Positions 29,943 to 42,499 of a DNA stretch of 64,000 nucleotides are shown here, piece after piece (within the stretch, counting starts at the first letter, position 1; every line of letters begins with the position of its first letter). This stretch comes from Scolanthus callimorphus. Its lineage: Eukaryota; Cnidaria; Anthozoa; Actiniaria; Edwardsiidae. The stretch spans positions 33,793,205 to 33,857,204 of the forward strand of contig CM066912.1 of NCBI GenBank assembly GCA_033964015.1. The letters are read 5' to 3'. A program made the translations under genes and the position numbers. Below the pieces are notes generated by a model that was not told where the DNA came from, did not search any database, and saw only the letters and a program-made list of their open reading frames with translations.

Positions 29943-32033
29943 ATGCACCAGTCAATTGACAGCCCCGCACCCCCCCATTCGCGCATTAGCGGGGCATTCA
30001 CTTTTTGGCAAATGAAAGGCAGTGAGCGCCTCGGTTTGCGGGGACAATCTGAGAGGTGAATGCACCGTTCCCAGGGTAATAATTAAGAGTGAATGCGCTC
30101 CTTGCCCAATGAATTTAGAAGATAACACAAAGGATTTTACTCACTGAAAAGAGTCATGTCAATGGTGCCCAGTTTTCAATGCAGCCGCAGCCGATCGCAA
30201 AGCGTAAGGGACCTTTCATTTTTTATCAGGGAGGGGGGGCTGGTGGAAATGAGGGGGGACCCTGTATTTTTTTGGGTGGCCCCCCCTTTCATGTCCGTAT
30301 TTTTTTAGGTGGCCCCCACAAATCCAATGTATTTTTTCTGATGCCCCCCCTATCTTATAAATGCTTGCCCTGCCAGATAGACTCTTGTCCGAGTGATGCA
30401 GTCTCTATCTTCTTAATAGCAGATAACTTTTTTCTTCTGTCAAAGCTAAGGAACCGATCCCCCCTCAGAACTATTAAACGTTTTCGTGAAACCCCCTCCA
30501 GTCCCCTTTTTGACCTAGTAGAAGACATTTTACAGAAAGAGTGGGTGGACATATTTCTTTCGTTGCGCGCGAAGCGCGCCCAACTTTTGATAAGCGCATT
30601 TCATCAAGCCTCAGAAAAAGGGTAGATGAACATTCCGTTATTTGTGTATAGTAAACAAAGCCTGTCAGGAGCCCAGGAATTAAATACGCTAACTGAAAGC
30701 TCCTAGTGAAAGGCTCCTGAGCCTTTATGTTATAACTATGCGCCGCAAATGACGAACTTATTATTATCCATGTGTGTGAAGCGCGGCCCAAATGACGAAT
30801 TTCTATGCTTGTAAGCAAACGTTGAACTCACGCTTACCTAAGGGGTCTTCTTTCGAAAAAAGATAATTGCCTGGCAGGACTATCATTGTAGGGAGGGCTT
30901 ATTTTTCTCGTCAAAAAACTCAAAACGCATATTAGATGTTATTCTTCATGCGCGCGAAGCGCGCCAAAATTTTTATTAAGTATTGAGTGAAGTCAGCTTT
31001 AGTACCAAGCTGCGAAATATTCGCAGAGTAAAAAATTGAACAGATTTTGAAAAAAATGTTGTTGCAGTACGTTATCACTTAATATCACTTACCACTGTTG
31101 CACTACTATATTTGAGCAAAAAATGAAATATTATGAAAAGAAAACCTGATTGGGTAAGCAGGCGAGAGTTCATTTAATGAATATGGTCATAAACTTGTCA
31201 CGAATAATCCACAGCATGGTTCGCCGTTACATGTTTCAACTAAGCTATATGTTTCTGGTGAAGTTAAGTAGAAAAATGCATATGATAGAGAAATTGCTGG
31301 AATAACTACTATCCGTAGCTGTTTCACTCTCTTCATTGTCCAAATCTTGCTGAAAAAATTACGACCCTCTCCAGAACAAGAAAAATTTGTACCATCCCTA
31401 TAGGCACGCGAAAAAAATTAGGACCCTCCCCACAAAAATAGGAGCCCTCACACGTTCCTTATACCAAGCCTTGAATAGACACTGAGTTGTAGTTATACTG
31501 TGAGTATTTTCTGCCTACAGCATGCTATAAAAAATACAAACTTCCTGTTATGTGCTTGTATTTTTTTTGGTGACCCCCCCCTTTAGGGGCGTATTTTTTT
31601 GGGTGCCCCCCCCTTTGAGGCCGTATTTTTTTGGGTGGCCACCCCTCATTTCCACCAGCCCCACCTCCCTGATAAAAAATGAACGGTCCCTAATAAAACA
31701 ATATTTTTCTACTTGCATGTACTTTCGCTAGTGTAGATTAAAATTTAATACGTGTAATTCAAGTAACAAAAATCTGTATTTGTCGTGTCTTTTGTGAAGT
31801 AAAGGGGTGTTCATATGGAGGTGAGCAGCCCTGAAAGTGGGCTGGTTTCTGTTGTGTTGTGTCCCGGGGAAGAGAGTGACTCCCCGCTCGATGTACTGTG
31901 TGGAAGCCGTGAAAGAAAGTGCATCTCCCGACCAACGGGGCAGTAATGTAGTGTGAATTATGTACGAAAGCCCCGCTAGTACCCCGCTAATGCGCGAATG
32001 TGGAGGTGCGGGGCTGTCAATTGACTGGTGCAT
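29943..32033. mobile_element. Outer transposon, about 600 bp, split by another element
   Basis: Terminal inverted repeats ATGCACCAGTCAATTGACAG onward (left 29943-29994, right 31983-32033) stay complementary for about 50 bp through ccccgcac and gcgcgaatg. The inner element at 30208-31690 interrupts it. Without that insertion the outer element would be about 600 bp, with no coding frame. The target-site duplication is unclear. Confidence 0.75.
30208..31690. mobile_element. Inner 1.48-kb transposon with TAA target sites
   Basis: The ends GGGACCTTTCATTTTTTATC and (as complement) GGGACCGTTCATTTTTTATC lead into about 90-bp inverted repeats with G/C-rich ggggggctggtggaaatgag text. TAA flanks both ends (30205-30207, 31691-31693). 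A 3-bp TWA/TAA duplication fits PIF/Harbinger elements. The interior holds a 148-codon plus frame (30179-30625) that starts outside the element and no recognisable transposase; gcgcgcgaagcgcgcc occurs twice inside (about 30567 and 30950). Confidence 0.75.
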
Positions 32034-32349
32034 AACTCAAACAGTTGAAAGTACGGGTACATGTGACCTTGGAGGAGGGGGTGGGTGCTACCTGCAAGAT
32101 AATCGATTAATAGAATATCGGGCCAAAAATGAAACATGAAAAAGCAAACGGATTTAACAGCAAATAAACAGGTGCTCAAATCATGCAGATTACATTGGCG
32201 GCTTAGCAGTCAGCACCCTTTCATGTAGCTTACGACACAAGGCCAAGGTTGAAGTCTGTGAAATGGCATGACAAAGCATCTGCACGAAGGCAAAAAGATT
32301 CTGCATCACATACTAATCAAGCATATTAAATCTCGGACAGTGAACTTAC

Positions 32350-32470
32350 TTTCCCAGCAGCCAAAAAGATTACATTTCCCGTCGCAAAAGTATTATTACA
32401 GGTTAAAGATATAAGATTTTTCTTCCTTCTATCTCTCAGCCGACGAGTCTGCAACAGAGCTATGGGATGG
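32350..32470 (-). other. Probable 5' non-coding exon of selenoprotein U
   Basis: A strong donor GGGAAA|GTAAGT on the minus strand at 32350/32349 lies beside the CCAAT-containing region that also precedes LIN54. The coding exon at 29131 begins after an acceptor (tttcccttttag), so an upstream exon must exist; this is the best candidate and would give a 3.2-kb first intron. Exon start is not known. Confidence 0.4.
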
Positions 32471-32590
32471 GACAAATTCCACCTCCGGTGATCAACCAAT
32501 CACAAGCGAGTATTTCTAAGCCTTTTGTCTTCTCAGCCAATCAGAAGGCGCGGTGCAGCACTGCATTATGGGTTGATTTTCTTTACCCCG
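32470..32590. promoter_or_regulatory. Likely bidirectional promoter, selenoprotein U / LIN54
   Basis: Two CCAAT boxes (gatcaaccaatcacaagcg and ctcagccaatcagaaggcg) lie about 45 bp apart between divergent strong donors at 32349 (minus) and 32729 (plus). No TATA box is evident, as is usual for shared housekeeping promoters. Confidence 0.45.
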
Positions 32591-32728
32591 AAGAAGCGCG
32601 TGATTTTGAACAACAAGATGTCCGCAAAGTTTGCCTCGATCTCTTGTTTTACTATGGCTTTTTCCTGGGATTTTAACCACTTCCATCCTCTTCTTTTGGG
32701 ATTTCAGTGACTCATATTTAATACTCAG
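32590..32728 (+). other. Probable 5' non-coding exon of LIN54
   Basis: Ends at the donor ACTCAG|GTAAGA (32728/32729). The first coding exon of LIN54 starts after an acceptor at 34518, so a non-coding first exon is needed. An ATG at 32619 opens a frame that stops quickly, so this exon is most likely untranslated. Confidence 0.45.
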
Positions 32729-33651
32729 GTAAGAAATCAACCTTTGATGGCGCTGTTACGAACAGAGACACCGCTTTGAAAGCGATTTTAGTCGACTTGT
32801 TGTCGTTCAAAAGAATTATGAATCTCGCTTCGTCTTTTAATTTCTCCTACGATTTTCATCCGATGAAGGTTTATTTACTTTAAGAAGATAGTCAATTTGT
32901 GTGTAAATTTGTCTGACCATGTCTTACAATTTAGATTACAATCCATTCCTACAAATTTATAGTCATAATCGCCGAAAACTTGCTATAATCTCGAGCCAAA
33001 ATTTTACTCGCTATCCCTGTAGGTTTTCACGCAATCATGATCAAAATTTTCTCTTTGTTTTGCTTTTAGAAAACCCCGACGGGCATTGAAATCATCGCAA
33101 AAGTTTACTCACTTTTTATCGGAAAAATAGAATAGGTAATCATTTAGTGCTAGCTGCTTTATAGTAATGCACTTCTTCCTATCAAACCCAAACATGCTAT
33201 TTTAAAACCAGAGACAACAACAAGTAACCAAAAATTTTGTGGAGGCCAAAAATGTTACAAAATGGCCACGTCTTTTACAAATTTTGCCGCGATTTTGCAA
33301 GAACTGAACATTCATCGTAAAGTGGCACTACGTGTGAGTTTTGTTTAGCGTCGCGAATAACATTTTGCATTTATTACACTAGTCAAGGACTGATTGATTT
33401 TTATGCTGGTGACTTTTGGCTGGTTAGTTGCTCCAGTTTTGTAATCTAATGATACAACACCCAACCCTGAGACCCATTAACCGAAATTAGTGCAATTTTA
33501 ATCTTTATAGATTATTCTACTCGACAGAAAATAAACGTTTATCATTTTTCATGAATTCTTTGATAATTTTAATGATGCAGCATTTTTATTTTTTGTTAAT
33601 TGCTAGATGAAACTGTAGCTTCAGTTCTATATCACAGCTCAACAAAGCTAA

Positions 33652-33984
33652 TTGCTTCTTCGTCTTAACTGGCATACCTTAGAGGACAGACGCCTTCTTT
33701 CCCAGTTTTGTCTTTTCTATAAAATCCGTAACAATCTTGTGAACATAAATTTTCCCCCATGTGTAAAACCAAATACCCGCCCTACCAGATCAAACCAGAC
33801 AAAGTACCTCCAACCCCAAGCATCTGTCTCAGCGTATAGCTTCTCCCTTTTTCCTAGAACTATTAGGACATGGAACCTCTTATCTTCCCAAATTACTAAT
33901 ATGCCGTGCCTACAGTCCTTTAAGGATGCCGCCTTGCCCGCCATCACTAACATGCGGGCTCCTGGCCACCTACGCAGGCTATAA
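33652..33984 (+). pseudogene. Non-LTR retrotransposon fragment (end of reverse transcriptase ORF)
   Basis: The frame reads LNWHTLEDRRLLSQFCLFYK then, after about 35 residues, QTKYLQP...YSFSLFPRTIRTWNLL and FKDAAL, ending at a stop. This is the typical C-terminal stretch after the reverse-transcriptase domain of CR1/L2-like LINEs. The catalytic part is missing, so this is a 5'-truncated copy lying in LIN54 intron 1, same strand. Confidence 0.75.
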
Positions 33985-34210
33985 GACCTTAAAGTCCTGC
34001 AGCTCAGACATTAGTGTAAGCTACCATGAGCTAAATTTATTTAAGTATTTAAGTACCAAAGATTATAATGGCATGAGTTTTAGGTAGTTTTGTTCTTTTA
34101 ATTAGTATTTATAATATAGCTACAATATATATCGTGTGCTTTGATTGGTCCAAATTATATGCTCTATTTCATCAATAAAGTAATGGTTCTCCCCCACTAT
34201 ATCATAAAAG

Positions 34211-34393
34211 CATTAGAGCACAACTTTCTATGACTTTATCGGCAAATAGAGCACTTGTGATGATGGGAGATACACTGGAAACATTTTAAAATCACTCGCC
34301 TGCGGCCCGTGATTTTACAACATTCTCGTGTCTCTCCCAACATCACTCGTGCTATATTGCGCCGATAAAGTCATAGAAAGTTATGCTCTAATG
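34211..34393. mobile_element. Foldback MITE in LIN54 intron 1
   Basis: cattagagcacaactttcta and its complement at 34374-34393, then actttatcgg and ccgataaagt, give arms of about 75 bp around a short spacer. No coding frame. Confidence 0.8.
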
Positions 34394-34485
34394 CATAAAT
34401 AGTAGTCATGGTAGATTACCGAACATACAAATGCACATTTAATAGGATGAAGTACTTTTTCTTGAAGCATTTTAGCTACTTTTAA

Positions 34486-35290
34486 ATTGACAGTGACTGT
34501 TAATTGTATTTTTAATAGGTTTTAAAAAAAAAGCTTTTATGGAGAAGATAATAACAATCAAGCGTGAGCCAGTGGGTGAGAATTTCATGGCTCCTACCAC
34601 CAATGTGGCCACCACAACGACAGCAAGTGCACCAGTATTGGTTACATCCAGCCAAACTACTGTTGCACCTATCCCTCTTCAGCCAACCACACCTCCACAT
34701 CAACCGAGACAAGCATGTGCCATGTCAAATAAAACTCAAGGTACAAGGGACCGTTTTTTGAACACCCATTTAAAGAATTCTTGGACAAGTATGTTTCCTG
34801 CTTTTGGTGATAGCATTTCCCTGCTAGCAGAGGCCTCTTTTTTCTGCATTTCACTGGCTGAAGGTCGTGAGAAAACGAGACCTATGGCCTGGACCGAAAC
34901 TTGCTTTGTTTTGTCATTGTCCACAACCTTTGACAGTTTGCTTACCGCTTCTTGAGCCAACTTTATGAGCAAGCATATCTACAGAATTTTTCCGCTATTA
35001 TTTGAGCCCCCCAGCGGAAAACGTCTGTAGTTATATGTACCCATATAAGTGGGTTCAATAACAGTCAGCAAACCATCCATGTGAACAACAGCAAAACAAA
35101 GCTAGTTTTGTACCAGGGCAGATGTCTATTCTCCTTACGACCCTCAGCCAGCAAAATGCAAAGAAAAGAGGCCTCGGCTAGCAGGGAACGATATCATTAA
35201 ATGATGTCACGAAACCTGACAATAGTAAATTCCTACTTGTAAATTGACAGTGACTGTTAATTGTATTTTAATAGGTTTAAAAAAAATAGC
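34486..35290. repeat. 50-bp direct repeat that includes a LIN54 splice acceptor
   Basis: ttgacagtgactgttaattg plus tatttttaataggttttaaa at 34486-34533 recurs at 35242-35290 with small deletions. The first copy contains the acceptor of LIN54 coding exon 1; the second lies in the next intron. Between them is the inverted-repeat element at 34795-35205. Confidence 0.75.
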
Positions 35291-38200
35291 TGGATGTCAC
35301 GCTATAAAAATTCTATTATTATTATTATTATTATTATGATTCTTGTTCAACAGTACCTTCACCAGGTACACCTATTAAACAAGTCCAGATGGTATCTACT
35401 GTTGGCCACTCTACTCCACCAATGGTAGTACTTTCAGGAAGCCCTATCAAACTGACCCAGGTCAGGGCTCCTAATCTCAAGTCAAACCCTGGCTCTACGC
35501 AAAAGATCCAACAGATGTCCAATGTTACATTTGTCCAAGTCCAGCATATGAATCCTGGAGCCAAGCAAGGTTCACCTGTAAAATCTGGGATGCCTGTGGT
35601 TCAGGTAGTTATAATGTCTATATCCAACGCACCTTTTTCTAGGAAGCCATGGAGACTAAGTGTGAAATATATACTAACACACACTGATCGTTTTGCAAAC
35701 TTTTTAACGCATAAGTTTGCTCCCACTTGAACATCAACACGGACACAGACTAGCCTGCATGTATTTAGTTTGTAATATTGTTACTACTGACCATACTTGT
35801 AATTCCGCTCTAAGCTGCAAAAAACATATTTATTATTTATTATTATTATTATTATCAGTCACCAGATGGCAAGTGCTTCTCACCAAAGTAAACTTTCAGT
35901 CACCCTTCTCGACAGTTGTTCATTTCTTTTTATTTTCTCTGGCCTTTTCCTCATTCTTTTTGTCAAGGGCAAAGGAAAACCCAGTTTTGGGATTTAGCAT
36001 GAAAACTTAAAAAAATCAATTTTCAACGTCTGCAGCTGCAGCTCCTTTGCTTTGATTTTTATTCACATCATTCAGTGCATTAGGAAGTCTGACTCACGCA
36101 GAGGATTCATGCTTTTATATGTCTTTCACATTTTTGTTAGGCAGAATATGACAGGCTAACAAAATGATAAATCTTTTTCTTGAATCTCTATTTTCGATGG
36201 TGTCAAAAATGGTGGCAAAACAATACATCATGGACAGGGTGCATCAGCTGTTTAATACTGCAAGTCCCAAATCAATGTTTTTGAATCCCTGATAATGCAT
36301 GCTTACCAGTAAATACCATTTATTTTTACAGAAGGTTATACCAATCACCATGGCAACTTCCAAGCCACATGTGCCATCATCAGGGCATGCAACGACCGGG
36401 ACGTCATCAAGTGGGGGCGTGACAGTGCGTGCTATTGCGCCTAAGATGAGTATTGCACCAGCGCCATCAGGAGCTCAGGCTATACAGGTATTGCTATATA
36501 GTTAATGTCCCACTCAGAAGACCTGGATATTCATTTCTTTGGGGAATACCAACTTTTTCCAGACCAGAGGTGAATTGTATAGAAAACAAAATAGCACTGC
36601 CAATAAAAAAAGACCTTGAAGTAAAATTTGCTATTGCACTTGGTACCATAAGTGCTGTTGGGTCAGACATTGTATCAGCAGAGAAAAGCTACCTTTTCTC
36701 TATCATGTACCAACAAGGACTAACCATTTTGGAAATTTGGTTACGACCCATTTCCCAGCCATTTAGTCCACGACTATAATCGATTTATAAACCTCAGCTC
36801 TGTGGGCTTCAGTTCATGATAATATAACAACCTATCAGTAATTCAGTCATGTTGGCTGCAAAATGATGAAATTAAACATATTTTCTTAATTTGTTGAAAA
36901 CTGGAAATTTAGGTGAGATATCAGCTGGCTAATCTATGAAATTTTTCAGACTTTTCTCACACAATTTACGCCCCACCCCCAACACCTTAAAAATCATTAC
37001 ATATCTGCTTGTCTATAAATATCGTATATATATAATTTGGAAATCAAAGGATCTTCTTGCTACTTCTAAATGATTTCTCTCTTCACAGCTTGTCCCCAAA
37101 CCAGCAGGGTTAGCCCAAAGCACTGGTGGTAGTGCTCAGGGACAACAGCGACTTCTCATTCCAGCTTTAGCGCCAAATTCCTCTAGTACCAACCTACAGT
37201 TCCCCCATGGGGTCATTAGTGGTGGAGTTGTTTACTTACCCCAGGTAAGTGACAGTACTTAAATACTTGTTACTGGATCCATAAAATCCCTAAAGGGAGT
37301 GAATAGTTTAGAGAAGTACATGTACCCCTGTACTTACCGTACTTGCCCACGAAATACTGATCATTACTAAATGTTGTGTGTCAGGTGTAGAAGATGGAGT
37401 CTCTTTTGCCATGTTTGATTAATTTTCTGAAATTTCATGTCTGTTTGTAATTTTATTGAGTCAAGTGATAGACACACATAGCCATCATGTAATCATATTT
37501 TGAAGTTTGCTAATAAAAACATTGTTCAATTTCAGCAAGCCCTTCAGTCTGGAGGCTTCCCCATTGCTGTTCCACTGCCATTCAACTGTTCAACTGCCAA
37601 TGCATTCACTCCCAGCCAACAGCAAGCAAATCTCTCTGTCAATGGGTAAAGCTATGGCTAAACTAGGACACATGTAGCGTGCAACATTTGTGTCCTGCAT
37701 GTTCCCCAGAGTGGCTAAACTAGGAAACATCGCATGTGTGTGTCTCGGACACATCAAATTTTTCTTGTCTTGCGAAGAAACATTTCTTTGTGTCCCGGCT
37801 ACAAAATTTGTCACACGCAACAATGTTTCACGCATGGCTAAACTGGGAAACAAAGAGGAAACAAGTGTCCGGCTACAATGTTGCATGCTACATGTGTCCT
37901 AGTTTAGCCAGGGCTTAAGACAAATAAACAGCATCATTGTACAGTGTATACATTAGGGAGTTTTAGAAACAGGATGTGATGTGGATGACATGGTCGTGAG
38001 GTTGTGTGCGCATTGACAAATCTTCAATTTTATTGGTCAGTAGCTTCTGCACACAGAAGCTTGAAGAGGCAGGCCAAGGAAAACTAAGGTGGTCACTGAT
38101 GACCTAAAGGTGTCTGGCCTGTCAGCTGACTTGACAGTGGATCAGAGTGCCTGGAAGAGGGCTGTGAAATCCATGCAATGTCATACCTGCTCACAAGTGG

Positions 38201-41200
38201 AATAATGATGTTAGCGGATAGTGAGTGTGTGAGTGACACAGCCATGGTCCTCAGGATGACATTCTGTTTCTAAACCTCCCTATTGTGTTCTCATCTGGGG
38301 GGTATGAATGATCTATGAGTTGGCTTATCAATGGAAAGCTCACGGAGACATAAAAAATTTCTTCTATTAATCATAGTCACCTTTATATTGAATGTATGTT
38401 CAATATACATATTGATAAAATATTTGCCAGTGTGCTGTAAAATGTTGCCCAATATAAGCATTGAACTACCAGTGTTTTTATCATAACATTATCCTTCTTG
38501 TAAAGTGATTGGCTTTTTGCCATGGGAAATAGGAGTCCACACTCTGCTCCCATCAGCTTACCCGGGCGGCTCTAAAACAATGGGAAATTGTTCAAACGTG
38601 TGTGTTATTTGCAACGTTCCACCTCACAGTTGAGGACTATTGGCTGATAGTCACCTGCCAAAGTAACACTATCCATGTCACATGACCACTCTCAACCAAT
38701 GGAAAACTGCCAAAGTTTAGTGCTACAGTACAGCCTACATGTATAAAGATTTGCTTTGCTAAATTTCTAGGAGAACATCGCCAGACACCTCTCCACCCAG
38801 CAACAGACCACGAAAACCCTGCAATTGTACAAAATCACAATGTCTTAAATTGTAAGTACTGCCACTTGAACACATCACTGATTCACAAGAAGAAGGTGGA
38901 GTCAATGGGGCATAGGAATCATTATATGGTACTACATTTACTTGATTTGATATCTATCGACATGTAAATTCAATAAGGTCAAGACTTCTTAATTCTGAGC
39001 CATGTAGATGACTAAAAAAACTGCAGTTATGTATTTAATATCTGCTGAGTATTCTATTTGTGGCTTGCAATTTATAAAATGCCATCAGGGTACTTGTAAA
39101 ACATATTTGACAAGGTGTGCCTTTTATTGTTTCAGATACTGTGACTGTTTTGCTCAAGGAGAATTCTGCAGCAACTGCAACTGCATTAATTGTTGTAATA
39201 ACATGGAACATGAAAGAGAACGAAGTAAAGCCATCAAGGTATAAAACTGAAATCTAAATAGGATTTCACTTCAGTATAGACTTAAATCGCTTTAAATTGG
39301 GTATAACATGCACTGCAGCAGGAACTAAGAGAAATGGAAGGGGAAGGATGAATGAGCAGCAATGAAATAATAGGGAACCTGAGCAACAAACCGCAACCAG
39401 TAATCAAGGTTTTTTTTCTTTGTTATGCTCACAATCTACTTTTATTGGGTTAGAGAATGCGAACCAGTTGCCATTAGGCTTATATTTGCTTCAGATCTTG
39501 GTTTGCCACGTGCCCAGCTCAAACACAAATTATCTTTTTCACAGGCTTGCCTTGAACGAAACCCTCATGCCTTTCACCCAAAGATAGGGAAGGGAAAAGT
39601 GGTATGTGCGATCATTGTGAAGTTTTCCCTTATTTGTTTTTTATTGGTGTCATTGCAATTCTTGTTCAATAAATTGTTTGACATAAATTAAAATTGCTTG
39701 GTATAATTTTTGTCCTTTAGGGTGAATCTGAGAGAAGGCACAATAAAGGTGAGGGTTTTCTTTTTTTTAGTTTTGTTTGTTGAGAAAGATGCATGTTATG
39801 TCCATTGAATAAGTCTGCTTATCACCTGATTTGCACCTAAGTGTAGGCTGACAGAGCAGAGATGACTGGGTATACATTTGGTAAATTATGCAAGGGAAAG
39901 TGACAACACGTTTATCATAGAAAACGTTTGAGAAATAACTAAAGCCAATAAAATCATCAAGAAAACCATGTAGGCTATGATTCCTCTATAGTTCAAGAGA
40001 TGTACACCAACTCTTGAAAAATGGGAGTGATAAATAATATGTCAGTACTGGTTCCATATAGGCCAGTTGCAAAAGATCATCACCCCCTTGTCAAAGACCT
40101 CTGGTATTCCAGGGTGTCCTAGAGCAAGGTACACTGGTATTGGAGCAAAATTCCAGGTTGAGTTTTCCCAAAATGGAATTCCACAGTGGGTAAACATGAT
40201 TTGTCAAGAGACAATTCTCTGGAATTCCATGTGAGTAAAGACAATCTATGATTTCAAGGGAAGGAACTTGGAGACCTCACCAGTAGTCCCATTCAAAGAT
40301 AAGGAGTGATTTATGATGTTAATCTATTGCTGTCTTGCTTGATGTTTCTGCGTTGACAGGATGTCATTGCAAGAGATCTGGGTGCCTGAAAAACTACTGT
40401 GAATGTTACGAGGTGCGTGAAAACTCAAATCACAAAGTTCTACATCATATGCTAAGTTTAGCCAAGTATTATAACAATACTGTGATTACTGTGATTTTCA
40501 TGATTCTGCAAACTCCCACTTCAAATTTCCAAACGCCAGACTGCATTTTGGCTTCTGTCATTCAAACCTTTTAAGTCCATGCATGTTTTCTGAGTTTGGT
40601 TTTTCATTTTACAATGAAAATTGTTTTTAAAGCCTAGCCTTGCCTCTATGAGATCACAAGATCTATCAAAGCCTGCGTGAAATCACCCAGAGTTGTTCAC
40701 TTGTTTGATTGACGGAAGCCAAACCGCGGTTTGTTGGTCGGTGTAGAGTTAGCAAATTATGAAAATTGTAGTAATTGTTGTTGTTGATGTAATTGTTGTT
40801 CCTGCCTCCCTTTTCTCAAACGTTCTGTTGTTTACCCTTTCCATATGTACATTTCAGGCTAAAATCCTATGTACAAGCCTGTGCAAATGCACCGGTTGCA
40901 AGAACTTCGAAGAAAGCCCCGAGAGAAAGACGTTAATGCACTTGGCAGATGCTGCTGGTAAGGTCACTTTATATTCGTCAGGATTGGATGAAAAAACAAC
41001 AGATTACAAATGAATATAATAAGAATAAAAGCTCTATGTATTTGTAGAAAAAAATAAAAGTTATATATTCAAATTACTGCAGTAAGGAACAAATGTATCT
41101 AGCCAATCATGAACAAGACTAGAAGTTACCTGTTACTGTTTAATGGTTTCCCCCGTCAGCCAATCACAGGCCAAGTAAAAATATCACACGGTGATCATGT

Positions 41201-41703
41201 GACTGGTTTCTTTGTAATCCAATCAGTTCAGTCACTATCACGCGGTGAGCACGTGCTAAAAAAGTTAGTCATGCTCTCTGAAAATGATTTTGTGCTCTTT
41301 TTTTTTCTCAGAGGTTCGCGTCAAACAGCAAAATGCCGCCAAAACCAAATTAGAATCCCAAATAGAAGATCTCCCCACCCGTCCCCCCATAATGACAAGT
41401 TCTGGTGAAAGACTCCCATTTTCGTTTGTCACGGAAGACGTCGTGCAAGCGACTTGCCAGTGTGTTATAGCACAGGCCGTGGAAGCAGAAAAGGTAATAA
41501 TAATTCCTAAAACCCTTGCATGTACTATTTCCCTACCTTATGGCAGTAATCATTCCTAAGGCCTTTGCATGTACTACCTTAATTTTTCTCCTTCTAAGAT
41601 GGGTCTCTCGCCAGCCGTGGCTGAAAAGATGATTCTAGAAGAATTTGGCAGAAGTCTTTTACAAATTATCCACACTGCAAGTAAAACAAAAGGTACGATG
41701 TAG
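34539..41703 (+). CDS. LIN54: LIN54 homolog, DREAM/MuvB complex DNA-binding subunit
   Basis: LIN54 binds the CHR motif of cell-cycle promoters within MuvB/DREAM. Coding exons: 34539-34740, 35354-35604, 36332-36487, 37089-37244, 37536-37645, 38771-38851, 39136-39238, 39545-39601, 39721-39748, 40360-40412, 40858-40957, 41312-41493, 41599-41703; all GT-AG with matching phases, 527 residues. Residues 1-290 are a low-complexity S/T/P/Q-rich region. CXC repeat 1 is [16 protein letters not shown] with a following CSNCNC; the linker holds [17 protein letters not shown] repeat 2 is [16 protein letters not shown] with [16 protein letters not shown]. Both minor-groove tyrosines (the Y of LKLYC and LKNYC) are present. 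The C-terminal helices ([24 protein letters not shown]) match the family. Human LIN54 is longer (749), mainly in the N-terminal region. Confidence 0.96.
34795..35205. mobile_element. Inverted-repeat element in LIN54 intron 2
   Basis: ctgctagcagaggcctcttt with cactggctgaaggtcgtgag near 34826-34872 is matched in reverse by tacgaccctcagccag and aaagaggcctcggctagcag near 35137-35186. This is a MITE-like structure with no coding frame. Confidence 0.65.
37650..37915. mobile_element. MITE immediately after the LIN54 exon 5 donor
   Basis: Arms tggctaaactaggacacatg onward at 37655-37687 and the complement at 37878-37910 match closely over 33 bp, with internal repeats of aaactaggaaac. Its left end lies about 5-10 bp inside the intron from the donor at 37645. 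A relic of the same family is at 28310-28346. Confidence 0.8.
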
Positions 41704-42068
41704 ACGTGATGCTTGTATTGCTTACTAAGGTTACGGAACACTATCGGGGTACGTTTACTTTAAAATGGCATAATTTGACAAAAAAGAATCTTATCTTGAA
41801 AAGTAATACCTAATTTTAGAGCGTATGTCGTGGCTAAAGTAAATTTGATTTAACTTTACAAAAGCCAGCGCTTTTTTACGGAGTCCCTTTCCTTCCCTGA
41901 TCCCCTAATTGGCTTGAAAGAAAATTGCGACAAAAAGTAGCCCTCCCACTAATTAAGGTCCACTTCCTAAACGAAATATGGCGGTTTGCTTCTGCTGAAC
42001 TCCCCTTTTTATTGTTTTCTGTTTCTCCGTAGCTGAACAGTAGAGGTTGGCCATTGGCAGTTATAAAT

Positions 42069-42074
42069 AATAAA
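42069..42074 (+). terminator. Possible LIN54 polyadenylation signal
   Basis: AATAAA 366 nt beyond the LIN54 stop, in an AT-rich stretch just before repeats begin. Supported by position only. Confidence 0.4.
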
Positions 42075-42119
42075 ATAAAAGTAAGACAAATAAATAGTAA
42101 GATTATGTACGCACTCAGA

Positions 42120-42490
42120 TGACGAGGTAAGGTTATCCACAGGGCCGGATCTAGGATCTTCAGAACCGGGACAGGGGGGGGGGGGGGAGGGGAGGGGCAA
42201 AGTGAAAATAATAGAGGCCAAAGTTGTAACCTCAGCGGCGTAGCTAGGAATTTCTGAAGGGGGGAGGGGGACGGGGCAGGGGGGCGGATAGTGAAAACAT
42301 GGGACGAAAATGCTCAAATTTTCTCCAGCAAATACAGTAAATGTATGGAAAATTTCCGAGAAAGGGGGGGCCCCGGCCCCCCTGGACCCCCCTGGCTACG
42401 CTCCTGAACCTTGCTCCAGCAAATACAGTAAATATATGGGAAATCTATTGAAAAAGGGGGGCTGGGCCCCCTCCCCTTAGTCCGCCCATA
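42120..42490. repeat. Composite G-rich dispersed repeat
   Basis: The phrase gcaaatacagtaaatgtatg plus gaaaattt...gggggg occurs twice (about 42328 and 42418). gcggatagtgaaaacatggg is the complement of text at 15963. The copies match the PSAP-intron copy in reverse orientation. Confidence 0.65.
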
Positions 42491-42499
42491 ATCCGGTGC

